Shown here piece after piece: positions 1 to 9,100 of a DNA stretch of 64,000 nucleotides. Origin of the DNA: Tritrichomonas foetus (Eukaryota > Parabasalia > Tritrichomonadida > Tritrichomonadidae); assembly GCA_001839685.1 (NCBI GenBank), contig MLAK01000493.1:49676-113675 (forward strand), read 5' to 3'. The notes beneath the pieces were generated by a model. That model saw nothing but the letters and a program-made list of their open reading frames with translations. It did no database searches and had not been told where the DNA came from. Made by a program: the position numbers and the translations under genes. Position 1 is the stretch's first letter; every line of letters begins with the position of its first letter.

Positions 1-655
1 TAAGCATGACACATAAATATGGTAAATTTACCCCCTTACATTTTGCTGTTTTAAGTTGTAAACACAGTATTGTTAGCTTACTTTTGTCTCATGAAGAAAT
101 CAAACCAGATCTCAGAGGATATATAAAATTAAACTGGGTAAATATCAATCATTTTTCAAGTTACTGAAATTATTTATTGGATAGAAGTTTTTGTCTATTT
201 TTTATGCACAAGCTAATTTATCTCCATTATTACTAGCTTTTGTCGATAATCAAATGGATATTGCTAAAATTTTATTGAATAGAGATGATGTTGATATTAA
301 TGTACAATATAATCATTACGTTTTGGATTTCTTTCTCATTACGATGAAGTTGATTTTTTTGTTTCTGAGTTTTTATTTTTACTTTTTCAGTTTTTCTTTG
401 TATTTTATAATGATGTTTTCTACTTTATTTCATTGAGGGAGACTGTTTTGATTATCATTCATACGTTAATTTCATAATTTTATCGTGCAGCAGTTTTATT
501 TTTTTGATTTCATAGTGAGTTCAAAAAAGACCAATATGATATTTGTTCTTGATTTTTATGGAGTTTATTTTTACATTAACTATACTCCCCTTCATTTTGC
601 ATTTGTTTATAAAAGAAAAGAAATGATTAAATAATTATTAAATAGAAAAGAAATA
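1..655 (+). pseudogene. Ankyrin-repeat gene remnant, cut by the window edge
   Basis: Three stretches in different frames read as ankyrin repeats. Bases 3-164 encode one containing GKFTPLHFAV and IVSLLLSHEE and end at TGA (165-167). Bases 191-310 encode one with SPLLLAFVDNQMDIAKILLN, after which the frame degenerates into Phe-rich sequence. Bases 578-652 encode NYTPLHFAFVYKRKEMIK, a TAA at 632, then LLNRKE. The TPLHFA and LLL cores are the family signature of protein-binding ankyrin repeats, which are numerous in trichomonads. The frame changes and in-frame stops mean the gene is dead or has lost its 3' part. The 5' end lies outside the window, so whether the upstream portion is intact cannot be judged. 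Confidence 0.7.
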
Positions 656-1358
656 CGGCGAGGAATTAAAAGTGGTGTTTCTATTTACTTATTTACAGTG
701 GTTATTTATCTTTTTTTCATGCTTAATGGCATATCAGATTATCCAAGACGAATCAATTTTTGATTTCTTTAAGTGATGTATGGGGCTCAAAACAATAAAA
801 GCTATGTACATAATTGATTATTTTTACTTATGAATAGATATGAATTATTATATCCAATCTCTTTCCCTCTTATTAGAAGTCATCTATGATAATAATATAT
901 AAATAAATGTGATTCTGATTTCAGAGTAATTCTACAAATTTGACTCTAGAGGTGAACAAAAAGTGACTCATAAGTGTCTTATTTTTCGTCATTATATTTT
1001 CATTATTCCTGATGGAAATATTTCTTAAATATTACACTTTTCTGAATTTCACACGATAAAGTGTGAGTTAGATAGATAACAATTTCTAATTAAATTTGAA
1101 CATATCTATATATGAGATGCTTAAACTGAGTTATTAACTAGAAAACTTGATGACAATGTCATACATTTTGATAAGTGAGGTGAGTTGATTGTCATAGATT
1201 TTTTTGAGACAAAAACCATCTGGGCACTCCTCACAAATACTCAATTTTTGAATGACAATAGAAATACTTCATATTTTTCGCTATTTCTCTTGCTGAATCA
1301 ATCTTCTTACCTTCAGTCGAAGAAATCGTTTGAGCAAAACATTGTTCTTGGCTACAAC
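656..1358. other. Intergenic, no gene recognised
   Basis: AT-rich sequence between the ankyrin remnant and the small gene at 1359. I see no repeat, RNA gene or conserved motif. The frame of the next gene stays open back to about 1185 but contains no earlier ATG. Confidence 0.5.
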
Positions 1359-1640
1359 ATGAAACGCGACACCGCTAAATTTGTTATGATTTACGTTCAT
1401 GGCGACCATAACTGGGAATATTTCGAATGGTTTGATTACAAAACACCGTGCAGAGATTTATTTGAATGGATTGAATCAGTGAATCATTCATTGAAGCCGT
1501 ATACTTACAAATTGGATTTACAATTTAATAATGGTCAAACTCTCGAACTGAGGCGAGACGAGCAAGCAATTGGTAACATCCACAAAGCACATAATATGTT
1601 AATTCACGCAATTATGCTCCAAAACACTCAAATTGAATGA
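1359..1640 (+). CDS. Hypothetical small protein, 93 aa
   Basis: The reading frame from the first ATG begins MKRDTAKFVMIYVHGDHNW and ends ...HNMLIHAIMLQNTQIE. It is rich in aromatic and charged residues (WEYFEWFDYK), has no signal peptide or membrane segment, and looks like a compact folded domain. The open frame extends 58 codons upstream without an ATG, so the start is the first ATG; a spliced upstream exon cannot be excluded but no splice site was seen. The coding sequence is less AT-biased than its flanks, which supports a real gene. I do not recognise the family. Confidence 0.55.
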   Translation: MKRDTAKFVMIYVHGDHNWEYFEWFDYKTPCRDLFEWIESVNHSLKPYTYKLDLQFNNGQTLELRRDEQAIGNIHKAHNMLIHAIMLQNTQIE

Positions 1641-2093
1641 CAGCTTTTTTAATTTTTTGTTATCCAAATATTATTTTTGGATCATTTAATTGTTAATTAT
1701 TCTTTCAAAAAAACAGCATAATTCTATTTATATCAAGTTTGTTATTATTCATAAATTTTAATGTGGCACTTTTTTGCTTTTTTTTAAACTTTTTGAAAAA
1801 TCTAATTTACGTAAATTAATTTGTTCCCTTCAAAACAGTAGATTAAAGGAAATGTAGCTTTGATGTTGGAAATCAAAATTTATATTGAAATCCTCAAATA
1901 TAAAATCGAAATTATAAAAAAATTAAGTTACTTTTCTGATTAATGGTTGATTTTGTTTCCTTTCAAACAGAGAGAGATGTTTCAACATATTTTAGTTCAA
2001 AATGGATTATCTGAAACACCAAAAATAAGATTTATCAATTTGATGAATTAGCCAATTAAGTTCTGAATTATCAAAAATGTTATTTATAATCGT
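1641..2093. other. Intergenic
   Basis: AT-rich spacer with T- and A-runs. No gene or repeat recognised. Confidence 0.5.
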
Positions 2094-2098
2094 TCATT
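2094..2098 (+). promoter_or_regulatory. Candidate initiator (Inr) TCATT
   Basis: TCATT fits the trichomonad Inr consensus TCA(C/T)(A/T), with transcription starting at the A. It lies about 30 bases before the ATG at 2127. The motif is short and could occur by chance in such AT-rich DNA. Confidence 0.4.
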
Positions 2099-2126
2099 TA
2101 ATTGACAGAGTTTGTTTAGAATTAAT

Positions 2127-3440
2127 ATGCTTTTATTTTCGCTTCTAATTTGTTACAGTAGCCTTCAGCTTTCCAGACTCTCAGTTTTTCTTTCTTCGAT
2201 ATCAAATGGCACAATAACTTCAAAGAATTGCATCACTCCAATTTTATCTACAAATCCAATATTTCTTGGTTTACCCAAATTTTCGCCTTTATCACTAAAA
2301 TTCCACTCGCTAAAATTTCATACCGGTCTTATTTCACCAATTATTTATGGAATTTTTGGAAAAATTCATCTTGACAAAATATCCGTCTCAAAATCCAATT
2401 CTAAACTGATTCAAATTTTAGGAAATACAAACTATAAAGGCAATTTTAATTATATTTCTGATAGCAAATTAATTAAAAACGAAGAAAACAATACAGACAA
2501 TTATGATGTATTTTCATTTAATAATAAAACTTTTTCTGAAGCCCTTCAAGTATTTTTTTCATGTGAAGTTAAAATCACAAATTGCCATTTTGAAAACTTT
2601 GTTCCGAATAATACACGTGATTCAATACTCCAAATATACGATTCAAATTGTACAATTAACCAATGTTCATTTTTCTATGGAAGCTCACAATATTGTCCCG
2701 TAATGTTTGCCACTTTATCGAAAATTGATATTTTCAGTTCAAATTTCTCTTATAATGTGGCAAAAAGTGACGGTAACTTTGGACTATATCGTTGTAATGG
2801 AAAAATTCATTCATGCTTTATAGGAAATTGTGAATCTGGTGAAAATGGAGCATTTGAATTATTAGAATCAAGCTTTTCAATTAAAAATAATGCAATTATT
2901 CACAATCGTGCTGAAACGAATTCTATAGTTTACATAACAAAGTCAAATGCTAGCCTTCATAAGAATTATTTTGTTGCAAATCGATTGAGTGAGTCATGTG
3001 GAACAATGTGTGGGGTCGTTTCTGTATATGATGATAAAGCGAAAACCGAGGTTGAGTTTCAGTCTTGCATTTTCACCAAAAATCGAGAATATGAAACCAA
3101 TAATAAAATTGTTTGTATTTTTTATTGGGGTGATGAAACTGTTCCTTTAGTTGATTGTGCCTTTGATTCACCAAGATACTCTGCAATCATAGTATTTGAT
3201 AAAGGAATTTTTAATGAACAAGGATCAACAAGCTATGAAACAGAAGTTGCGACACTTTATGATATCTTTGATGATTTACCTTTTGATATGAGTGGAAAAG
3301 CATATTCAATGAATTTCTCAAATGCATCTTCTAGGCTATTTATGTCTGGATCAATTCTACTGGTGCTATTCATGGTAGTAATTGTGTTTTTTGCACTTAA
3401 TAACATTTCAGGAGGATTTTTCCCATATTGGAATGAATAA
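2127..3440 (+). CDS. Beta-helix type I membrane surface protein
   Basis: 437 aa from the first ATG. Residues 1-20 (MLLFSLLICYSSLQLS) look like a signal peptide. The middle holds irregular repeats of the right-handed parallel beta-helix kind, with recurring N/C-rich turns such as NCHFENF, CTINQCSFFYGSS and SCIFTKNRE. A hydrophobic helix near residues 405-427 (GSILLVLFMVVIVFFAL) is followed by a short tail, giving a type I topology with a large extracellular part. Proteins of this build, similar to Pmp/pectate-lyase-like repeats, are abundant on trichomonad surfaces and are thought to be adhesive; the role here is inferred. The gene is intact and converges on the B56 gene at 3738. Confidence 0.7.
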   Translation: MLLFSLLICYSSLQLSRLSVFLSSISNGTITSKNCITPILSTNPIFLGLPKFSPLSLKFHSLKFHTGLISPIIYGIFGKIHLDKISVSKSNSKLIQILGNTNYKGNFNYISDSKLIKNEENNTDNYDVFSFNNKTFSEALQVFFSCEVKITNCHFENFVPNNTRDSILQIYDSNCTINQCSFFYGSSQYCPVMFATLSKIDIFSSNFSYNVAKSDGNFGLYRCNGKIHSCFIGNCESGENGAFELLESSFSIKNNAIIHNRAETNSIVYITKSNASLHKNYFVANRLSESCGTMCGVVSVYDDKAKTEVEFQSCIFTKNREYETNNKIVCIFYWGDETVPLVDCAFDSPRYSAIIVFDKGIFNEQGSTSYETEVATLYDIFDDLPFDMSGKAYSMNFSNASSRLFMSGSILLVLFMVVIVFFALNNISGGFFPYWNE

Positions 3441-3603
3441 TTTCATTTTTTTCGCTGTTAGTATTTTATGAACCATGGGAAATTTTTGCGATATTTGTGT
3501 ATTAAATAGATATAAATTTTTCATTTATGTTCATTTTTACATTATTTGTATTCTAGTTTAAGTTTTCATATAAACTAAGGGGGAAAATATATATAAAGAT
3601 TAT

Positions 3604-3648
3604 TTGAAATGATATATATATATATAATATAAAAAATAATCATTTCAA
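3604..3648. repeat. AT-rich hairpin between convergent genes
   Basis: TTGAAATGAT (3604-3613) and ATCATTTCAA (3639-3648) form a perfect 10-bp stem around an (AT)n loop. It sits between the 3' ends of two convergent genes and could act in 3'-end formation for either strand, though this is only positional inference. Confidence 0.45.
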
Positions 3649-3737
3649 GACTATTTTGAGAAAGAAAAAATATATTCTATGTTTACATGATAAATATTAA
3701 AAACACAAATACCAAAATTATATTGATATTACACATA

Positions 3738-5528
3738 TCATTTTTTCGGAATAATAAGTGATGAGTGTCTTGTTTTCATTACAATTTTCGGTAGTTTTTC
3801 CTGTTTCTGTTTTGCCCTTGGTTGGGCTCTCAATGTATTTCTTCTTTTTAAGTCAGGTTGACTAGTTGAAAGATGATTTGGTGTATTAAAATGGTCTTTA
3901 TTATGATTTGCAGCTCTTGATAACGAAATATCTTTTTCATTAATTGATATCGATCTTGGAGGAGGAATTTTAGATTCATTTCTTTTATTTTCACAGTAAT
4001 TGTTATCATCACTGTCATTGTTATCACATTTATTATAAGGGTGACATTGAATTAAATCTCTCCAAATGTTTTTTCGATCCATTGAAGCAACTTCTTGGCG
4101 CTGATTATAACTACAAATATTACTTAAAATAATATTAAAAGAATTATTATCAATTTTTGATATTTCTTGAATTGTTGCCAAAGCAACAAACGTAATATTG
4201 TCACTCCAATGATTGTCAACGACTATTTTTGCTTTTATATACATTTTTGGAACAATTGACATATAACATTGCTCTAAAATATGTTGAAAGCTTTCTTTAT
4301 AAATCAAAGAAAGTGAAATTTCAGAAATCTCAGAACATTCATTATTAAAGCATTTTATAATTTTCTTAAAAAGCAATTTAACTGTCAATGGATTCAAGCA
4401 TTGCCAAAACATGTCAACAATCTCACTTATTTCCTTCAGAATTACAACTTGTTTCTTTTGTGATGTGATTGGAAAGTGATTTAAAATGTAAATTATTACA
4501 GAATTTATTTCTTTTGGATTTTTGGTGAGTAAAACTTTCATCAATGAAATAATCTGACTCGAAAAAGAAATAAAGTCACTTGAACGATGAAGTGGTAAAA
4601 TATATTTCTTTAAAATATCATCATAAAAATTCATATTAGAATTAAATTGAATAATTGAAGTAAAAATCGATTCAAGTAATTCTATTAATTGACTAATTCC
4701 AAATGTTTCTTTTTCATCGAATAAAAAATTATAAAATGTATGTTGAATCAGTTGAACGACATAATTTCCTCTTTCAGGGATTCTTCCAACAATTATATAT
4801 AAAATATTCTTTATTGATAGCCTTTCTCGCACATCTGGTGATTCAAAGCAATTGAAAACCTTTTTAATGAAGTGTTTTGTCAGAGTTTGCTGTAAGAGTT
4901 GAAAAGGAACATGTGGTGATGTTAAAAATGATTCAAGGAGTTGATAAAACAACTTAATAGTTGGCCATTGCGTATCACAATAATTATCAACTCGATCAAA
5001 AAGAATTCCTGAAGAAATTGATTTTAAAAATGGAAAATTTCGCACTATGTTTTTTGTAACAGCTTTTATTAACACATCACAACACTTTTGGTTGATTTTC
5101 CGAATCAAATTTGGAAAATTGAAAGCAGATATTAATTGATTGATAATAATCACTTTCTTTTTGATATTTTCTTCTTTTGATACAATGAACGATATTTCCG
5201 TACATTTTTTGAGAAATAAATCAATGAATTCGTTTGGCTTGTCGTTTTCGAATGGTTTGGATTCAATAATAACGTGTTCGTTATCAGATTTCATGGAACA
5301 AAAAAGGCGACTATCAAACATAATTGGCTTTATTAAAACACTATCGTTGTCACTTTTAGCGCATATTTGTTGATTTGAATTGAAGTATGAATTTGATTTC
5401 GTCGCGGCCGGCGAAGAAGGCGACTCTTTGCGTTTTCCGTTTGTTCGAAGCGATGGTAAGTGCGATGATGATCCACCTCGTGAACTTGTTCCTGTGGGAA
5501 CAGGAATTTTGTTCCGGGCTTGAATCAT
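3738..5528 (-). CDS. B56-family PP2A regulatory subunit (copy 1)
   Basis: 596 aa. Residues 1-60 are a Ser/Pro/Gly-rich disordered leader. Residues about 70-470 are the alpha-helical HEAT-like B56 fold: WPTIKLFYQLLESFLTSPH, then SPDVRERLSIKNILYIIVGR (matching [20 protein letters not shown] in other B56 proteins), YILPLHRSSDF (matching LIPLHT) and DNHWSDNITFVALATIQEI (matching EHWNPTIVALVYNVLK). B56 subunits bind the PP2A scaffold and catalytic subunits and select substrates. The C-terminal about 110 residues are a low-complexity basic tail that is not part of the fold. The start is the first ATG, with a TCACA Inr candidate four bases upstream. It is one of three B56 genes in this window. Confidence 0.85.
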   Translation of the reverse strand: MIQARNKIPVPTGTSSRGGSSSHLPSLRTNGKRKESPSSPAATKSNSYFNSNQQICAKSDNDSVLIKPIMFDSRLFCSMKSDNEHVIIESKPFENDKPNEFIDLFLKKCTEISFIVSKEENIKKKVIIINQLISAFNFPNLIRKINQKCCDVLIKAVTKNIVRNFPFLKSISSGILFDRVDNYCDTQWPTIKLFYQLLESFLTSPHVPFQLLQQTLTKHFIKKVFNCFESPDVRERLSIKNILYIIVGRIPERGNYVVQLIQHTFYNFLFDEKETFGISQLIELLESIFTSIIQFNSNMNFYDDILKKYILPLHRSSDFISFSSQIISLMKVLLTKNPKEINSVIIYILNHFPITSQKKQVVILKEISEIVDMFWQCLNPLTVKLLFKKIIKCFNNECSEISEISLSLIYKESFQHILEQCYMSIVPKMYIKAKIVVDNHWSDNITFVALATIQEISKIDNNSFNIILSNICSYNQRQEVASMDRKNIWRDLIQCHPYNKCDNNDSDDNNYCENKRNESKIPPPRSISINEKDISLSRAANHNKDHFNTPNHLSTSQPDLKRRNTLRAQPRAKQKQEKLPKIVMKTRHSSLIIPKK

Positions 5529-5531
5529 CTT

Positions 5532-5536
5532 TGTGA
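5532..5536 (-). promoter_or_regulatory. Candidate initiator (Inr) TCACA
   Basis: On the minus strand TCACA lies just before the ATG of the B56 gene (5528), as expected for the very short 5' leaders of trichomonad mRNAs. Confidence 0.5.
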
Positions 5537-6149
5537 TCGTTCTTTAAAGAAAATTATAGAATATTTTCATAGTGATGTCTGAAGTTATTGTGAGAATAAA
5601 AGAAAATATTTATGAGTATACAAAGAATATTTTGTATTCTTCATAATAATTTTGGGAAAAAATATTGTATCAATATCTCAGATTGTATTTTTCAATTCAA
5701 GAAGTAACACCTTAAAAATAACAAAATCTAATATTTCAATTTATAATTTGCTAAAATATTCCTATTCTAGATAGTTATGGGATAAATAACAAATATTGGA
5801 ATATTTTTGATATAATATGGTGATTTTGCTAGTTTATATCTATTTTAATGCAATTACTCATTCTATTTAGCCTACTCTTTAATTATATTTAGCATCAATT
5901 AGAAGAATTTAAAAATAGATTTTCAATTTGAGAACTATCCCAATGTTCATAGAGAAAAAGTATATTTATACAATAAATATTTTTGATGACCATCAAACAA
6001 ATAGTTGGTTAATGATGGAAATATCGTTGATTTGATAAATTTGCTTCTCACAGATTATTGATAAAAAATGGTTATAATTAATTGAGATATTTTTCAAAAT
6101 TCAGTTATTTATTCAAATTGATATGACGATACGAAACTTTTTCTATTAA
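5537..6149. other. Shared upstream region of two divergent genes
   Basis: About 610 AT-rich bases between the start of B56 copy 1 (minus) and the Furry-like gene (plus). It must hold the promoters of both. No clear TCA(C/T)(A/T) element was found close to the plus-strand ATG at 6150. No repeat or RNA gene was seen. Confidence 0.5.
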
Positions 6150-9100
6150 ATGAAAAATGTATTTATGAAGCAGCGAAATCATAATAAAATTGTTGAACTG
6201 AATATAGTATTAAGGAAATTCGAAACCAAATTAGATTACCTTGCTAATATTGCACGCACTTGTATTTTAAACATTCCAAAGAATAAAGATATCGATATTT
6301 CATCCAAACAAGAAACTTTGATGAAATATTTCTTATATTTTTTTACAACTAATTTTTCAATGGAAGATCAATTGAGGCCAATTGCAGAAATATCTTCTCC
6401 TGATCCAATCACTGCATTTAATTCATTTCAACAAATAATTTGTAATAACAATCCTAAAGCTTCTTCATTATCATTTAAATCAAGAATACCACCAGAAATA
6501 TTATCATTAGAATTTTCGAATGAAATTATTGAATTAATAATCCAAATTTTATCATCAATTTATTTAAGAATAATGTTTACTAATTCTGTGTTTCTCGTTA
6601 ACAACCAGACTAGTTTTGTTCAAAGTTCATCAAATCATTATGATAACCAAATTGCTAAAGAATTGTATGATGAAATTTTAAAACTGGTTTTTCCCAAAAA
6701 TGCAAAAGATATTATTCCGGTGGTTCATATAGTTTCTGCACGATTTTGGTCACACACTTTATATGTTTTTTCATCATTCATTCAAAAGCATATCATGAAC
6801 TCAGTTTTAGATTTCGTTCAAAAAATAAATGAAATGACAGTTAATCAAGTCATTATTGGGTTTACTTTTTTCAGTGGATTTTCCATTCAATCTGTTGAAA
6901 TAAGTCAATTTGATACATTTTTTCATTTTCTCAATGAATTTCCAAAATTTTATAAAAAAAATCCAAATAAGCTTCTTGAAAAAAGTTTCGCTAAATTTGT
7001 GGTTAATTTTTTATGTTATACATCAAAAAATTCGAAAAATTCCAATAAATCAAAGCTTGATAAAGCTTGGAATACTTTAGAAAAGTTTATTAAACCTATC
7101 ATTTCGAAAAATGATTATGATGGCATTTTCATTACCATTTTAGCATATTCGTTATGTTTTACTAATTCAAAATCATCTCAAAAGCACTTATTTGTTGAAA
7201 CATGTTTAATACCAAAATTGTCTCCAAATTCATGTGATGTTATTCTTCGTTCTTTTTCAGTATTATTATGTGGTGAGTATTATGAATTTCTTGATCAAAT
7301 GGATCGATCACAACCAAGTTATAATTGGGGACATACTCAATCAGACTCTCAACAAGTTGTTGAGGAAAAAACGCTTGATTTATTTATCTATAAAATTGTT
7401 GAAAATACAACTTTTTATTCTCGTTATCAACAAATTCTAGCTCACTTCTTTTTCCATTTGGCTGCTTTCAATTTTGATTTATTCTTAAAAAAATATTTTA
7501 AATTGTTTGTGAGTGAACCATTTTATACCCATAATAAGGCTTCATTAATTATGTTCTTTACTTATATTCTAGCACATCAATCGAATAATTCTGAAATAAA
7601 AAAGGATTGCAATTCAAATTTTCCGGAAACAAAACTTCACAACATTCAAGATATTAACCTTCTTATTACAATTTCTCTCAATAAATTTATGCGAGAATGC
7701 CAAATTAAATTAGCACCCGTTGATCTTTCTTTATTTGAGATTAAATCTTTAGTTTCTTATCTGAAATCCAATTCCAATTACTCATCCAATTCCGATAATT
7801 TTACACTAATAATATCAGATTTGAAACAGTTTTCCCAGCCATTAATGCCAACTACTGTAAAACCAACTAGTATAGGAATACAAATAGCTAAATGGCAAAG
7901 TGCTGTTCCTAATATGATGAAAACATCCCTTTTTGATGTTTACACAAACAAACAAATTCATTTTTATAATGGCTTTACAAATCGCTATGAGAAATCTTTT
8001 TCAAATGAAGCGTTAAATTTTTTAAATTTGATATGTTTTATTTCTATTGATCAACAAATTGTTCGTGGATTAGCTTCGTTTATTTTTTCTTCTTCTGTGA
8101 ATGTTTCTGCATTATCTATTCATGTATTACAATCAATTATACACACAAAACCCCATTTAATTAACAAAGTTTTTAATAGTGTTTGTGCTTTAGTAAAAAT
8201 GTGTCCAATAATTGAAACCCCACATTTATATAGGATTCTTTATACAATTCGAAATTTATCAGAGAGTGTTTCGTTTCTGTCTATTAAACTTGATGATGCA
8301 ATATTAAATGAAATCACTTCTGTTATTATTTTGGGATTTTGTTCACCGCATTATATTGTAAGAAATGAAGCATATTATCTTTTTAACATATATTCAAGTT
8401 CCAATCAATTTACTTGTTTGAAATTAAACAATGAAATTTTCTATAGACAAAGCTCAGAATTAGCCCTTAAAACTTTTTGTTATGATAATTCTAAAACTAC
8501 TGAGGAATTTGAATATTTTTCATTTGCAGAAATTTTATCTTCATCATATAACAATATTTACCAATTTTATCTTGCCAACTTCGCTAACGAATTACGAAAA
8601 TTGAATTATGCTAAATATTATCATGAAAATTTATTTAATCTCCTAAAATTTTTCGAATTAGAATCACTTGATCCACTTTTTGTTCAAAATCTTTTGATTT
8701 TAATCGTAAATTTATCTTCATTTGATTTTGTCGATCACCAAAAATGTGAATATTTAATGAATATTGCTTCAAAATTGGGAAGGCAATGTTCACCCGCGCT
8801 TTTTTGTGCAATTGAAGGAAAATTAATGCAAAATTTCATTTGTCCATTTTATGAACTTTTAACACCTCTTTCATTTTCATTAACAATGATGATGGACAAT
8901 CCAAATTATGACGAATCTTTCATTCTTAAAGTATTAGATGAGATGATAGATATTGTAATTGAACGTTGTGAATTTTCTAAAGAGACAGAAAATGGAGTTG
9001 ACACTTCTGTCTTTCATGTAATGCATGCAGTTGAGAAATATTGTTTAAAAATTCAAAAACAAGCCCAATGTTATTCACACTCTATTTTTCCGATGAGAAA